A DNA stretch of 64,000 nt. Origin: Sphingomonas aerophila (GTDB taxonomy: Bacteria > Pseudomonadota > Alphaproteobacteria > Sphingomonadales > Sphingomonadaceae). The first letter of the stretch is position 1. Each line of letters starts with the position of its first letter. Shown piece by piece: positions 8,789 to 17,806 of the stretch. Below the pieces are notes generated by a model that worked only from the letters and a program-made list of their open reading frames with translations, made no database searches and had not been told where the DNA came from. A program made the translations under genes and the position numbers. The stretch is from positions 186,001 to 250,000 of the forward strand of contig NZ_JACIJK010000001.1 in assembly GCF_014199305.1 (NCBI RefSeq), in the 5' to 3' direction.

Positions 8789-10054
8789 ATGGATCACTTC
8801 AGCTACAAGAACGGCATTCTTCACGCCGAGGACGTGCCGCTGCCCGCCATCGCCGAAGCGGTCGGCACACCCGTCTACATCTATTCCGCGGCTACCTTCC
8901 GTCGTCACGCGCGTGTATTTCGCGAGGGGCTGTCAGGCGTTGCGGACAAGCACATCGCCTTTGCGATCAAAGCCAATCCGAACCTCGCCGTGCTGCACCT
9001 TCTCGCTCAGGAGGGCTATGGCGCGGACGTGGTTTCCGGCGGGGAGATGGCGCGCGCCTTGGCCGCCGGCATGGCGCCCGGCGCGATCGTGTTCTCCGGT
9101 GTCGGCAAGACGGAGGGCGAGCTGGCCCGCGCGCTGGACGCCGGCATTGGCCAGATCAACCTGGAGCTGGAGGAGGAGGGAGAGGTGCTCGCCCGCCTGG
9201 CCCACTCCCGCGGCACGCGCGCGCCTGCAACCATCCGCGTCAACCCAGATGTCGATGCCGGCACCCACGCCAAGATCTCCACGGGGCGCAAGGAAAACAA
9301 GTTCGGCGTGCCGATCGATCTGGCCGCCGACATGTACGACCGCCTGTCGCGCCTGCCCGGGCTCGATCTGAAGGGTGTTGCCTGTCACATTGGCAGCCAG
9401 CTGGCGGACCTTGGGCCGCTGGAGGCCGCGTTTGGCCGTATCGGTGCTCTCGTTGCCGAGCTGCGGCGGCGTGGGCACAAAGTCAGCCGCGTCGATCTGG
9501 GCGGCGGCGTGGGCGTGCCCTATCGGCCCGACGATCACCTGCCGAGCCCGGCCGACTACGGCGCCATGGTCGCGCGCGTGACCCGCGACTGGGACGTGAC
9601 GCTGATGTTCGAGCCCGGCCGTGTAATCGCGGGCAATGCGGGCGTGCTGTTGACGCGGGTGACATGGGTGAAGCCCGGCGTCGTCCACCCTTATGTCATC
9701 GTCGATGCGGCGATGAACGACCTCGCCCGCCCCGCGCTGTACGATGCCTGGCACGATTTCGTCGCGGTCGAGCCGTCGGGTGAGCGGATGACGGCCAACA
9801 TTGCCGGTCCGGTCTGCGAAAGCGGCGACACCTTCGCGATGGGGCGGGACATCGACCGCCTCGCCTCGGGCGATCTTGCCGTGTTCCGCACCGCGGGCGC
9901 GTACGGGGCGACCATGGCGTCGACCTATAACAGTCGCGCACTGGTGCCAGAGGTGCTGGTCGATGGCGACCGCTTCGCCGTCGTCGCCGACCGGATCGCG
10001 GCCGAGACCATCCTGGCCGCGGAGCGCGTGCCTGACTGGCTGGTCCAGGGGTGA
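8789..10054 (+). CDS. lysA: Diaminopimelate decarboxylase
   Basis: PLP enzyme that decarboxylates meso-diaminopimelate to lysine, 421 residues. The PLP lysine is K61 in FAIKANPNLAVL, the glycine-rich phosphate loop is DLGGGVGVPY, the EPGR motif is FEPGRVIAGNAG, and the second-subunit active-site Cys lies in GPVCESGDTFA. The ATG lies 13 bases after the stop of the small lipoprotein. The stop overlaps a GTG start of the siroheme-synthase-like gene, so lysA sits inside an operon that begins with argH. Confidence 0.97.
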   Translation: MDHFSYKNGILHAEDVPLPAIAEAVGTPVYIYSAATFRRHARVFREGLSGVADKHIAFAIKANPNLAVLHLLAQEGYGADVVSGGEMARALAAGMAPGAIVFSGVGKTEGELARALDAGIGQINLELEEEGEVLARLAHSRGTRAPATIRVNPDVDAGTHAKISTGRKENKFGVPIDLAADMYDRLSRLPGLDLKGVACHIGSQLADLGPLEAAFGRIGALVAELRRRGHKVSRVDLGGGVGVPYRPDDHLPSPADYGAMVARVTRDWDVTLMFEPGRVIAGNAGVLLTRVTWVKPGVVHPYVIVDAAMNDLARPALYDAWHDFVAVEPSGERMTANIAGPVCESGDTFAMGRDIDRLASGDLAVFRTAGAYGATMASTYNSRALVPEVLVDGDRFAVVADRIAAETILAAERVPDWLVQG

Positions 10055-10818
10055 GCCTACCTGCGCTGCCGTTGTTCGTGCGACTGCATGGGCGGCCCGT
10101 GATCCTACTGGGCACGGGCGAGGCAGCGGCGGCAAAGCGGCGCCTGCTCGAGCGAGCCGGCGCGGCTGTGGTCGGCGAGGAGGCTGATGCCGCCCTCGCC
10201 ATCGTGGCGCTGGATGATGAGGCGGAGGCGGTCGCGGCGGTGGGCCGGCTGCGGAAGCGCGGTATGCTGGTCAATGCGGTCGATCGGCCCGGGCTTTGCG
10301 ATTTTACCCTGCCCGCAATCATGGACCGATCCCCCGTGCTGATCGCGATCGGCACCAACGGCGTGTCGGCGGGGCTCGCGGCGGCGTTGCGCCAGCGCCT
10401 GGAAGCGTTGCTGCCCCCGGCGCTCGGGCGACTGGCAGAGGCGCTTCATGCCGCCCGCCCCAGGCTGCGCGCGCGTTTCCCCGATTCGGGGGAGCGGCGC
10501 CGCGCCATAGCCGGCGCCCTGGCGGCCGGCGGATCGCTGGACCCGTTCGTTGATCACGATGCGGGCGACACCGCATTGCTCTTCGACCCCGGCGCTTCCC
10601 TGGCGGGCAAGGCCATCAGTATCACCCTGACCTCCGCGGACCCGGACGACCTGACGCTGCGTCAGGCACGAATGCTCGCCAATGCCGATCGCGTCTTCCA
10701 TGATCCTGCGGTGCCGGCCACGATCCTGGATCGTGCCCGCGCCGACGCGGAACGGATCGCGGGCCCGGCACCTGCCAATCCGGGCTCAGGCCTGACCCTG
10801 TTCGTGAGCATGGCATGA
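10051..10818 (+). CDS. Precorrin-2 dehydrogenase-like protein with truncated SUMT remnant
   Basis: The first 205 residues look like the N-terminal half of siroheme synthase CysG (Met8 fold): a Rossmann segment VILLGTGEAAAAKRRLLERAGA, then VNAVDRPGLCDFTLPAIMDR, then a dimerisation region ending AIAGALAAGG. That half oxidises precorrin-2 and inserts iron. The last 50 or so residues (DPDDLTLRQARMLANADRV and DRARADAERIAG) match the start of a uroporphyrinogen methyltransferase domain but stop after one helical segment, so the methyltransferase is missing. A GTG start overlaps the lysA stop, and the stop overlaps the transporter start. Another gene must supply precorrin-2 for this to make siroheme. 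Confidence 0.75.
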   Translation: MSLPALPLFVRLHGRPVILLGTGEAAAAKRRLLERAGAAVVGEEADAALAIVALDDEAEAVAAVGRLRKRGMLVNAVDRPGLCDFTLPAIMDRSPVLIAIGTNGVSAGLAAALRQRLEALLPPALGRLAEALHAARPRLRARFPDSGERRRAIAGALAAGGSLDPFVDHDAGDTALLFDPGASLAGKAISITLTSADPDDLTLRQARMLANADRVFHDPAVPATILDRARADAERIAGPAPANPGSGLTLFVSMA

Positions 10819-11768
10819 GCGGCTTTGCCTACCACATCAACGACGGCCGGGCGGAGCGGGTCGACCTGAACCAGGCCCTGACAGGGCAACCGCAGCTCGT
10901 CTGGGTACACCTGACCACCACCGACGAGCGTGCGCAGACCTGGTTTCGGGACCGTGCCAACCTGTCCGACTACGTTGTCGACGCGCTGACCGCGTTTGAA
11001 ACGCGCCCCCGCTGCGAAGCCTTCGACAAGGGTGCGTTGCTCAACATGCGCGGGCGGTCCGACATGGAGCTGTCGGCGTCCGACCCGCTGGCATCGATCC
11101 GGATCTGGGCGGTGAAGGGCCATGTCTTTTCCGCCACCCGTCGGCCGCTGGTCGCATTGTCCACTGTCGAGAAAGAGGTACAGGACGGGGAAATCCGGGA
11201 TCCGGGCGACCTGATCACCGCCTTTGCGAGCGCGATCACCGCGGATCTGGACCCGGTAGTCGCCGACTTGGGCGACGAACTGGACGCCTGCGAAGAACAA
11301 CTGGACCTGTCCAGGATCTTTGACCTGCGCCGCACCGTCACGCGGGTCCGCGCCGAAGCGATCGGGTTCAAGCGCTTCATCAATCCGCAGCGTTCGGCAT
11401 TGGAGACGCTCGCCGCGCTGCCTGGCGACTGGCTCGGCCCCGACGACCGCCAGCACCTGTCCGCGGCGGCGGACCGGGCGGCGCGCATGGCGGAGGAGCT
11501 GGAGGCAATACGCGAGCGCGCGGCGTTGACCCACGAGCAGTTGACTGACCTGCGCGCCGAGCAGCTCGATACCCGGTCGCTGATCATTTCCGTTGCAGCG
11601 ATGGTGTTCCTGCCGCTGACCTTCATCACAGGCCTTTACGGCATGAACGTGAAGGGCCTGCCCGGCGCCGAGTCCCCGTGGGCGTTCGACGTTATCACGC
11701 TGTCCTGCGTCCTGATCTCAGTCGTGATCATCGGCTACTTCGCGACCCGGCACTGGTTTCAGCGCTGA
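10815..11768 (+). CDS. CorA/ZntB-family divalent cation transporter
   Basis: Pentameric metal channel family, 317 residues: a long cytosolic N-terminal domain of mixed strands and coiled helices, then two C-terminal transmembrane helices at about residues 258-275 and 291-311. The signature GMN is at 276-278 (TGLYGMNVKGLPG), followed by the short acidic periplasmic loop. The spacing and the GLPG after GMN fit the ZntB branch (zinc efflux or uptake) slightly better than magnesium-type CorA, but metal specificity cannot be fixed. The ATG overlaps the stop of the siroheme-synthase-like gene. It ends eight bases before the convergent TrmJ fusion gene. Confidence 0.88.
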   Translation: MSGFAYHINDGRAERVDLNQALTGQPQLVWVHLTTTDERAQTWFRDRANLSDYVVDALTAFETRPRCEAFDKGALLNMRGRSDMELSASDPLASIRIWAVKGHVFSATRRPLVALSTVEKEVQDGEIRDPGDLITAFASAITADLDPVVADLGDELDACEEQLDLSRIFDLRRTVTRVRAEAIGFKRFINPQRSALETLAALPGDWLGPDDRQHLSAAADRAARMAEELEAIRERAALTHEQLTDLRAEQLDTRSLIISVAAMVFLPLTFITGLYGMNVKGLPGAESPWAFDVITLSCVLISVVIIGYFATRHWFQR

Positions 11769-11776
11769 GCCGATGC

Positions 11777-12931
11777 TCAGCGGCGGCGCTTCGCCCCGTC
11801 CAGGGCGGAAAGGATGCCGCGAAGGGTCCTAACTTCCTGGCTCGACCAGCCCGGCTTGGTCAGCAGCGTGCGCACGGTGCGCCTTGTCGCGGGCGTACGG
11901 TCGGGCGGAAAGAAGAAGCCGTTGGCGACCAGCATCGCGTCCAACTGGCCCAGCATTCCCTCCAGTTCCTGCTGCGGCGCCGGCGGATCGAGCTCGGTGG
12001 TCGGAGGACTGGCGAGCGTACCCTTGGCGCCCAACCCCTTGGACCATTCATAGGCCACCAGGATCACTGCCTGGGCCAAATTCAGGCTGCCGAATTCGGG
12101 ATTGATCGGCACGGTCAGGATTGTCCGGGCGAGCGCGACGTCGTCCGTTTCCAGCCCCGACCGCTCGGGCCCGAACAGAATGGCACTGCGGCCGGGCCCC
12201 GCATGGATGGCCTGTCCCGCGACCTCGGGCGTCACCACCGGCTTTGTCACCCCGCGCTTGCGCACGGTGGTAGCGTAGACATGCTCGCAGTCGGCGACGG
12301 CCTCGGCCACGCTGTCGAACACCGCCGCGCGCTCCAGCACCACGTCGGCGCCGGACGCGGCGGGGCCGGCTTGCGGATTGGGCCAGCCGTCGCGCGGGGA
12401 AACCAGGCGCATCTCGACAAGGCCGAAGTTAAGCATGGCGCGCGCGGCCTTGCCGATGTTTTCGCCGAGTTGCGGGCGGACCAGGACGATGACGGGAGGT
12501 GGCGTGGGGGTGGTGGCTGTGCTTCGAGACGGGCCTTCGCCGGCGCTCAGTCCCTCCTCAGCACGAACGGTTGTGAGGTTTGTCGGGTCAGGGTCAGCGC
12601 CGCCCCGTCCGTCCTGAGGAGTCGCTGAGCCTGCCGAAGCGGTGTCTCGAAGGACCTTGCGAGAAGCAAGCTGGCGAATCCGGTCCCAATCCCCCGCGAT
12701 CAGCGCTTCCTTCTTGGCTCGGCTCCAGCCCTTTAGCTGCTGTTCCGCCTCGGTCGCTTCCAGGCGCGAGGGGAAGTCCTGCGACCACACCAGCTCCACA
12801 GGGCGGCGGCCCTGCGTGTAGCCCTCGGCTTCACCTGCCTGATGCTGACCCACACGGCTGTCCAGCGCGTCCGTCTGGCCAACATAGTAGCTGCCGTCCG
12901 CGCAACGCAGCATGTACGCCCAAAAGCTCAC
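11777..12931 (-). CDS. trmJ: GIY-YIG domain fused to TrmJ-like RNA methyltransferase
   Basis: One open frame of 384 residues holds two proteins. Residues 1-93 are a small GIY-YIG nuclease-fold domain (AYMLRC, then SYYVGQT, Arg26, then [19 protein letters not shown]). Residues 94-145 are a low-complexity linker encoded by a palindromic repeat (12521-12653). Residues 146-384 are a SPOUT methyltransferase of the TrmJ type ([44 protein letters not shown]), which 2'-O-methylates tRNA position 32. I find no ATG, GTG or TTG in frame in the linker, so the methyltransferase has no standard start of its own and must be made as a fusion. The GTG at 12931 overlaps the nrdR stop. Confidence 0.88.
   Translation of the reverse strand: MSFWAYMLRCADGSYYVGQTDALDSRVGQHQAGEAEGYTQGRRPVELVWSQDFPSRLEATEAEQQLKGWSRAKKEALIAGDWDRIRQLASRKVLRDTASAGSATPQDGRGGADPDPTNLTTVRAEEGLSAGEGPSRSTATTPTPPPVIVLVRPQLGENIGKAARAMLNFGLVEMRLVSPRDGWPNPQAGPAASGADVVLERAAVFDSVAEAVADCEHVYATTVRKRGVTKPVVTPEVAGQAIHAGPGRSAILFGPERSGLETDDVALARTILTVPINPEFGSLNLAQAVILVAYEWSKGLGAKGTLASPPTTELDPPAPQQELEGMLGQLDAMLVANGFFFPPDRTPATRRTVRTLLTKPGWSSQEVRTLRGILSALDGAKRRR
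12521..12653. repeat. Palindromic repeat element inside the fusion gene
   Basis: Two imperfect inverted arms of about 45-50 bases (12521-12570 and 12609-12653) enclose a 38-base centre. Shared blocks are CTTCGAGAC near the outer ends, then CTTCG, GCTCAG, CTCCTCAG and ACGG toward the centre. It resembles the short intergenic palindromes with cores such as CTTCGACAGGCTCAG scattered through sphingomonad genomes. Here it lies wholly within a coding frame, is read without a stop, and supplies the linker between two domains. I found no second copy in this window. Confidence 0.75.
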
Positions 12932-13404
12932 TCTCGCCCCGCGTCGGTCACTTGCCCGGCAAAGTCCTCGAAATCGCGCGCTTCGGAGAAGTCGCGGTAA
13001 ACGCTGGCGAAGCGAATATATGCCACCGAGTCGAGGCCCTTGAGCCCATCCATGACCAGCTCGCCAATGCGCTTGGAGGACACTTCCGCCTCGCCACTGG
13101 TTTCGAGCTGGCGCTGGATGCCGGACACGAGCTTCTCGATCCGCACTGGTTCGATCGGCCGCTTGCGGGTCGCTATGGAAATGGATCGGAGCAGCTTGTC
13201 GCGCTCGAACGGCTCGCGACGCAGGCCGCTGCCATCGCCCGCGGCCTTGACCACGGTCAGTTCGCGCAGCTGGATGCGTTCGAATGTCGTGAAACGTGCC
13301 GCGCAGCCTTCGCATTGTCGGCGGCGGCGGATGGCCGCCCCATCGTCCGTGGGGCGGCTGTCCTTTACCTGGCTGTCGTCATGGCCGCAAAATGGGCAGC
13401 GCAT
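12928..13404 (-). CDS. nrdR: Transcriptional repressor NrdR
   Basis: ATP-cone regulator that senses dATP/ATP and represses ribonucleotide reductase genes, 158 residues. The zinc ribbon is CPFCG (Cys3, Cys6) and CEGCAARF (Cys31, Cys34), with RRRRQC between; the ATP cone follows with [13 protein letters not shown]. The ATG at 13404 begins [13 protein letters not shown], the normal N-terminus, and comes one base after the stop of the small membrane gene. The stop overlaps the GTG of the fusion gene. It belongs to a glyA / membrane protein / nrdR / GIY-YIG-TrmJ operon; glyA-nrdR adjacency is common in alphaproteobacteria. Confidence 0.96.
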   Translation of the reverse strand: MRCPFCGHDDSQVKDSRPTDDGAAIRRRRQCEGCAARFTTFERIQLRELTVVKAAGDGSGLRREPFERDKLLRSISIATRKRPIEPVRIEKLVSGIQRQLETSGEAEVSSKRIGELVMDGLKGLDSVAYIRFASVYRDFSEARDFEDFAGQVTDAGRE

Positions 13405-13405
13405 T

Positions 13406-13594
13406 CTATCCCTTGTTTCGTTGTGAGTAGGCGTAGGCAGCGCCGGCAATAGCGCCAAAGATCGGACCGACGATCGGCACAGGGATAGCGACCACGGCGC
13501 CGATCGCGCTGTACTTCGCCATCTTCTTGCCCAGGCCCGGGTGCGCCTGGATCCGGTCCTGAACCTCGCGAGCCTTGTCGTCGAACGCTGCCAT
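13406..13594 (-). CDS. Small membrane protein, unknown
   Basis: A 62-residue protein between glyA and nrdR. The first 27 residues are polar and helical ([14 protein letters not shown]), and then one hydrophobic, Ile/Pro/Gly-rich segment (about residues 30-55) could span the membrane, with glycine-zipper-like spacing. The ATG at 13594 has a good ribosome site (AAGGTGATC); its stop is one base before the nrdR ATG. I do not recognise a family. The tight packing on both sides supports it being expressed with its neighbours. Confidence 0.65.
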   Translation of the reverse strand: MAAFDDKAREVQDRIQAHPGLGKKMAKYSAIGAVVAIPVPIVGPIFGAIAGAAYAYSQRNKG

Positions 13595-13599
13595 GGAGA

Positions 13600-14910
13600 T
13601 CACCTTTCGTAGATCGGGAACCGCGCGCACAGGGCACGCACACGGGTCCGAACGTCCGCCTCGGCATTGGGGTCCCCGGCCTCGCCGCGATTGCGCAGCC
13701 CGTCCAGCACGTCGGCGACCATGTGGCCGATCTCCCGGAACTCGGCGGGGCCAAACCCACGAGTGGTGCCGGCGGGCGAGCCGACGCGGATGCCGCTGGT
13801 CTTCACCGGGGGCAGCGGATCGTTGGGGATGCCGTTCTTGTTGCAGGTGATGCCCGCACGCTCCAGCGCCTCATCCGCATCACGACCGGTGACACCGAGC
13901 GGGGTCAGGTCGACCAGCGCCAGGTGCGTGTCGGTGCCGCCCGACACGATGTTGCTGCCCCGCTCCTTCAGCGTCGCCGCCAGCACCTTGGCGTTTTCCA
14001 CCACGGCGGCAATGTAGCTCTTGTAGTCGGGACGCAACGCCTCGCCGAACGCGACCGCCTTGGCCGCGATCACGTGCATCAGCGGGCCGCCCTGCAGGCC
14101 CGGGAAGACGGCGGAATTGATCTTTTTCGCGATCGCCTCGTCATCGGTCATCACCATGCCGCCGCGAGGCCCGCGCAGGGTCTTGTGCGTGGTGGTGGTG
14201 ACGACGTGCGCGTGGCCGAACGGCGTTGGGTGATGACCCGCCGCGACGATGCCCGCAAAGTGCGCCATGTCGACCATGAAATGCGCGCCGACCTTGTCCG
14301 CGATGGCGCGAAAGCGGGCGAAATCGATGACGCGGGGGTAAGCGGAGCCGCCCGCGATGATCAGGCGCGGCTTGTGCTCGGTCGCGAGCGCCTCGACCTG
14401 GTCATAGTCGATCAGGTGGGTGTCGGGACGCACGCCATACTGGATCGCGTTGAACCACTTGCCGCTCATCGCTGCCTTGGCGCCGTGGGTCAGGTGACCG
14501 CCCGCATCCAGGCTCATGCCCAGGATCGTGTCGCCCGGCTTGGTCAGCGCCAGCATCACCGCGCCATTCGCCTGCGCGCCCGAGTGCGGCTGGACATTGG
14601 CAAAGCCGCAGCCGAACAACTGCTTGGCGCGCTCGATCGCCAGCGTCTCGACCTCGTCTGACGGCGCGCATCCCTGGTAATAGCGCTTGCCGGGATACCC
14701 CTCGGCATACTTGTTGGTGAACACCGACCCCTGCGCCTGGAGCACCGCCTGGCTGACGATGTTCTCCGACGCGATCAGCTCGATCTGCGTCTGCTCACGG
14801 GTGAGTTCATGCTCGATTCCGGCGAACACGGCGGGATCCGCTTCGGCAAGATTGCGCGTGAAGAAACCGTCGGATCGGACGGCGTCGAGGGCGGCGGGCT
14901 GAGTGCTCAT
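13600..14910 (-). CDS. glyA: Serine hydroxymethyltransferase
   Basis: PLP enzyme that interconverts serine and glycine while charging tetrahydrofolate with a one-carbon unit, 436 residues. Visible are [17 protein letters not shown], the SGAQAN block, and the PLP lysine K243 in [16 protein letters not shown]. The ATG at 14910 gives [17 protein letters not shown], and about 25 residues precede the conserved core. A 175-base region upstream separates it from the divergent DUF3429 gene and contains a long nested hairpin. The small membrane gene begins six bases after the glyA stop. Confidence 0.98.
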   Translation of the reverse strand: MSTQPAALDAVRSDGFFTRNLAEADPAVFAGIEHELTREQTQIELIASENIVSQAVLQAQGSVFTNKYAEGYPGKRYYQGCAPSDEVETLAIERAKQLFGCGFANVQPHSGAQANGAVMLALTKPGDTILGMSLDAGGHLTHGAKAAMSGKWFNAIQYGVRPDTHLIDYDQVEALATEHKPRLIIAGGSAYPRVIDFARFRAIADKVGAHFMVDMAHFAGIVAAGHHPTPFGHAHVVTTTTHKTLRGPRGGMVMTDDEAIAKKINSAVFPGLQGGPLMHVIAAKAVAFGEALRPDYKSYIAAVVENAKVLAATLKERGSNIVSGGTDTHLALVDLTPLGVTGRDADEALERAGITCNKNGIPNDPLPPVKTSGIRVGSPAGTTRGFGPAEFREIGHMVADVLDGLRNRGEAGDPNAEADVRTRVRALCARFPIYER

Positions 14911-14922
14911 GCGGGTCCCCAT

Positions 14923-15031
14923 GCGAACAGGCGGTGGCTCCCCGCCGGTGGGCCCGTGGGCGCCATACCGCGGAGAAGGTCGGGCTTGCCGGCCCATACT
15001 GCTTGGGCGCCGTTTAGGCCACCCCGTTCGC
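14923..15031 (-). ncRNA. Candidate structured leader of glyA (or small RNA)
   Basis: About 109 bases form a nested long-range fold: GCGAAC (14923-14928) pairs with GTTCGC (15026-15031), GGTGGC (14933-14938) with GCCACC (15018-15023), and GGCGCC (14959-14964) with GGCGCC (15006-15011); a small GGGC/GCCC hairpin lies at the tip. The fold lies 13 bases before the glyA ATG. Folds of this kind look alike on either strand, so the transcribed strand is inferred from glyA. It does not match the glycine, ZTP or SAM riboswitch consensus as I know them. Confidence 0.4.
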
Positions 15032-15085
15032 CGGTTCGCGGGCGTAACGAGTGGATCGGACTGATGCAGATCACGTTGTGGCAAT

Positions 15086-15568
15086 GTGTCCGACGTAAAT
15101 CCACCCACCAATGACGGCCAGGCCGGACAGGTCGGCCCGGTCGCGCGCACCCTGGGCTTTGCCGGACTGCTGCCGCAATTCGCCACCCTGTGGTTCGCGT
15201 GGCGCGGCGGCGACGGCTTTGGGCAATTGCTCGCCTTTGTTTACGCCGCGGTGATCCTCAGCTTCCTTGGCGGCATGTGGTGGGCTTTCGCCATGCGCCG
15301 CGGGCCGGGCCAGGGAGTGCTGGTCGCGATTTCGGTCGTGCCGTCGCTGGTCGCCTTCTTTCTAACGGTGGCGTTGGCGATGAACATGATCAGCGGTCGC
15401 ACCGCTCTGATCTCGCTTGGCGTCGCCGTTATCGCGAGCTTGCCGGTGGACCAGCGCTTGTTCCGCACGGGTGAGGTGCCCCGCGGATGGATTGCATTGC
15501 GGGTGCCCTTGTCCGTCGGGCTTGGCGTGCTGACGATTTTGGCCGGGCTTGCCCCGCCGCCGCAATAA
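15086..15568 (+). CDS. DUF3429 family membrane protein
   Basis: A 160-residue integral membrane protein with about five hydrophobic helices (near residues 22-40, 48-66, 78-98, 104-120 and 138-155). The core [20 protein letters not shown] is typical of DUF3429, a family of unknown role found in proteobacteria. The start is GTG ([13 protein letters not shown] follows); an ATG two bases earlier is out of frame, and no clear ribosome site is seen. It is divergent from glyA and converges on hemA. Confidence 0.75.
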   Translation: MSDVNPPTNDGQAGQVGPVARTLGFAGLLPQFATLWFAWRGGDGFGQLLAFVYAAVILSFLGGMWWAFAMRRGPGQGVLVAISVVPSLVAFFLTVALAMNMISGRTALISLGVAVIASLPVDQRLFRTGEVPRGWIALRVPLSVGLGVLTILAGLAPPPQ

Positions 15569-15574
15569 GTCTGA

Positions 15575-16819
15575 TCAGGCGGCTTTCTTCAGCTCCAGCC
15601 GGCTCCAGATCTCTGCCAGGGCATCGGTCAGTTCGCGCATCATCGCTTCGTCATGCGCGGGGCCGGGGGTGAAGCGCAGCCGTTCGGTGCCACGCGGCAC
15701 GGTCGGATAGTTGATCGGCTGAACGTACACGCCATACTCGGCCAGCAGGATATCGCTGATCTTCTTGGCCTTGACCGGGTCGCCGACCATCAGCGGCACG
15801 ATGTGGGTCACCGTGTCCATGACGGGCAGCCCCGCCTCGGTGAACATCGACTTCAGCCGTGCGGCTGCAACCTGCTGGCCATCACGCTCCACGCTGGACG
15901 CCTTGAGGTGGCGCACGCTCGCCAATACGCCCGCTACCAGCACGGGCGACAGGCTGGTGGTGAAGATGAAGCCCGGCGCGTAGGAGCGGATCACGTCCAC
16001 GATCGTGCGGTCTGCGGCGATATAGCCGCCCATGACGCCGAACGCCTTGCCCAGCGTGCCTTCCAGGATGGTGATCCGGTCCGCGACCTCGTCCCGCTCG
16101 CTAATGCCGCCACCGCGCGGGCCGTACATCCCGACCGCGTGCACCTCGTCGCAATAGGTCAGCGCGTTGTACTGGTCGGCAAGGTCACAGATCGCGGCGA
16201 TCGACGCGACATCGCCGTCCATCGAATATACGCTTTCGAACGCGATCAGCTTGGGCACGGCCGGATCCTCGGCAGCGAGCAGTTCTTCGAGATGGGCCAG
16301 ATCGTTGTGGCGCCACACCCGCTTCTCGCAGCCTGAATTGCGGATGCCTGCGATCATCGAGGCGTGGTTGAGTTCATCCGAAAAGATGACACAGCCGGGA
16401 AGAACCTTGGCCAGCGTCGCCAGCGTCGCTTCGTTGGAGACATAACCGCTGGTGAACAGCAGGGCCGCGTCTTTGCCATGCAGGTCGGCGAGCTCCGCCT
16501 CCAGGTCGACATGGTAGTGGGTGTTGCCGCCAATGTTGCGCGTGCCGCCCGAACCCGCGCCCACGTCGTGCAGCGCTTCTTCCATCGCGGCGATCACCTT
16601 GGGGTGCTGGCCCATGGCGAGATAGTCGTTGGAGCACCAGACGGTGATCGGCTTGGGACCGTTATGCCCGGCAAAGCAGCGCGCGTTGGGGAACGCGCCC
16701 TTGTTGCGCAGGATGTCGATGAACACGCGATAACGACCCTCGGCGTGCAGCCGGTCGATCGCCTGGGAGAAAACGCGCGAGTAGTCGACTCGCGGACCGG
16801 TTGCGGCCTCGATGGTCAT
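15575..16819 (-). CDS. hemA: 5-aminolevulinate synthase
   Basis: PLP enzyme joining glycine and succinyl-CoA to 5-aminolevulinate, the first step of the C4 haem pathway used by alphaproteobacteria; 414 residues. Motifs are [53 protein letters not shown] and the PLP lysine K258 in [13 protein letters not shown]. The ATG at 16819 is the first possible start and gives a normal N-terminus. It shares direction with murI, whose stop lies 78 bases upstream. sucC, which makes succinyl-CoA turnover possible, is far away at the window end. Confidence 0.98.
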   Translation of the reverse strand: MTIEAATGPRVDYSRVFSQAIDRLHAEGRYRVFIDILRNKGAFPNARCFAGHNGPKPITVWCSNDYLAMGQHPKVIAAMEEALHDVGAGSGGTRNIGGNTHYHVDLEAELADLHGKDAALLFTSGYVSNEATLATLAKVLPGCVIFSDELNHASMIAGIRNSGCEKRVWRHNDLAHLEELLAAEDPAVPKLIAFESVYSMDGDVASIAAICDLADQYNALTYCDEVHAVGMYGPRGGGISERDEVADRITILEGTLGKAFGVMGGYIAADRTIVDVIRSYAPGFIFTTSLSPVLVAGVLASVRHLKASSVERDGQQVAAARLKSMFTEAGLPVMDTVTHIVPLMVGDPVKAKKISDILLAEYGVYVQPINYPTVPRGTERLRFTPGPAHDEAMMRELTDALAEIWSRLELKKAA

Positions 16820-16897
16820 GGGACGCGCGCATACGCCCGAAACCCGCGCCTTTCCAGCGGATTTGGCCGCTCACGGTTATCGGTTGGGTCGAACCGC

Positions 16898-17692
16898 CTA
16901 TAGAAGCTCGGGTTCCGCAAAGCCGCGCGTGGCGAGGAACCCCGCGATCCGTTGCTCGCGATCGCCGAGGCGGGTGAACACCAGGCGATGAGCCGACGCC
17001 TGCCCGGGCCAGTCCTGCCCTGCGGTGAGATAGGCAACACGCCGCGCGATGCCGGGCCCGCCATCCACGAAGCTGATCCCTGGCGGCGCAGCCGCGACCA
17101 GGTCGGCCTCCAGCAACGGGAAGTGCGTGCAGGCGTTGACAACCACGTCGATCCGTTCCCCGCCCGGCTGGTTCAGCAACCCGGCCAGTTCGGTCGCGAC
17201 GTCCTCCGTGGGCGGAGCAAACCCTGCCAGGGCACCTTCGGCCAGTTCCACCAGCCGGGCCGAGCCGTAGCGCAACACGGTGCAGTCGGCGGCGAAGCGG
17301 GCGGCAAGGTCGTCGACATAGGGCTGGCGCACCGTGGCCTCCGTCCCCAGCACGCCGATGACGCGGGTCTTGCTCATCTCCGCCGCCGGCTTGATCGCGG
17401 GAACGGTGCCGACCACCGGCACGTCCAGCGCGGAACGGACATGCGCCAGGGCGATGGTGGACGCAGTATTACACGCGATCACCACCAGCCTAGGTCGATA
17501 GCGCTCCACCAGCCGCCCCAGCAGAGCGGGTACGCGCGCGGCAATCTCCGCCTCGCTCTTGGTGCCATAGGGAAAGCCGGCAGAGTCGGCGGCGTACACG
17601 ACGGGCGCGGTCGGCAGCAGCTCCAAGGTCGGAGCCACCACCGAAAGCCCGCCAACACCCGAGTCGAAGAACAGAAGGGGACGATCGTTCAT
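16898..17692 (-). CDS. murI: Glutamate racemase
   Basis: Cofactor-independent racemase that makes D-glutamate for peptidoglycan, 264 residues. The two catalytic cysteines are C74 (VVIACNTAST) and C188 (VVNACTHFPLLE), each in the family context, and the N-terminus reads LFFDSGVGGLSV. The ATG at 17692 follows a TTG; I chose ATG. The 110-base gap to plsY on the other strand holds the plsY leader hairpin and presumably both promoters. Confidence 0.96.
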   Translation of the reverse strand: MNDRPLLFFDSGVGGLSVVAPTLELLPTAPVVYAADSAGFPYGTKSEAEIAARVPALLGRLVERYRPRLVVIACNTASTIALAHVRSALDVPVVGTVPAIKPAAEMSKTRVIGVLGTEATVRQPYVDDLAARFAADCTVLRYGSARLVELAEGALAGFAPPTEDVATELAGLLNQPGGERIDVVVNACTHFPLLEADLVAAAPPGISFVDGGPGIARRVAYLTAGQDWPGQASAHRLVFTRLGDREQRIAGFLATRGFAEPELL

Positions 17693-17783
17693 CAAGGTTG
17701 CTGATACTCACGCTGCTCGCAGTTCGGAAATGTACATTCGGTTGCGCTAGGTAATTTGGCGATAGCAACAGCTTCGTCTATGC

Positions 17784-17806
17784 AGCCCCCCTACGAGGGG
17801 GCTTGT
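17784..17806 (+). promoter_or_regulatory. Hairpin covering the plsY ribosome site
   Basis: AGCCCCC (17784-17790), loop CTACGA, GGGGGCT (17797-17803) form a seven-base-pair stem. The 3' arm contains the only good ribosome site (GAGGGGG) and touches the first of two tandem TTG start codons. When folded, it would hide the site. There is no T run, so it is not a usual terminator. Confidence 0.5.

Noticed and set aside
14911..15040. ZTP, glycine or SAM riboswitch before glyA, or SRP/6S RNA
   Set aside because: The conserved loops (for ZTP the CGTGAC-TGGCG part, for SRP the GGAAGGAAGC part) are missing, so only a generic structured leader is reported.
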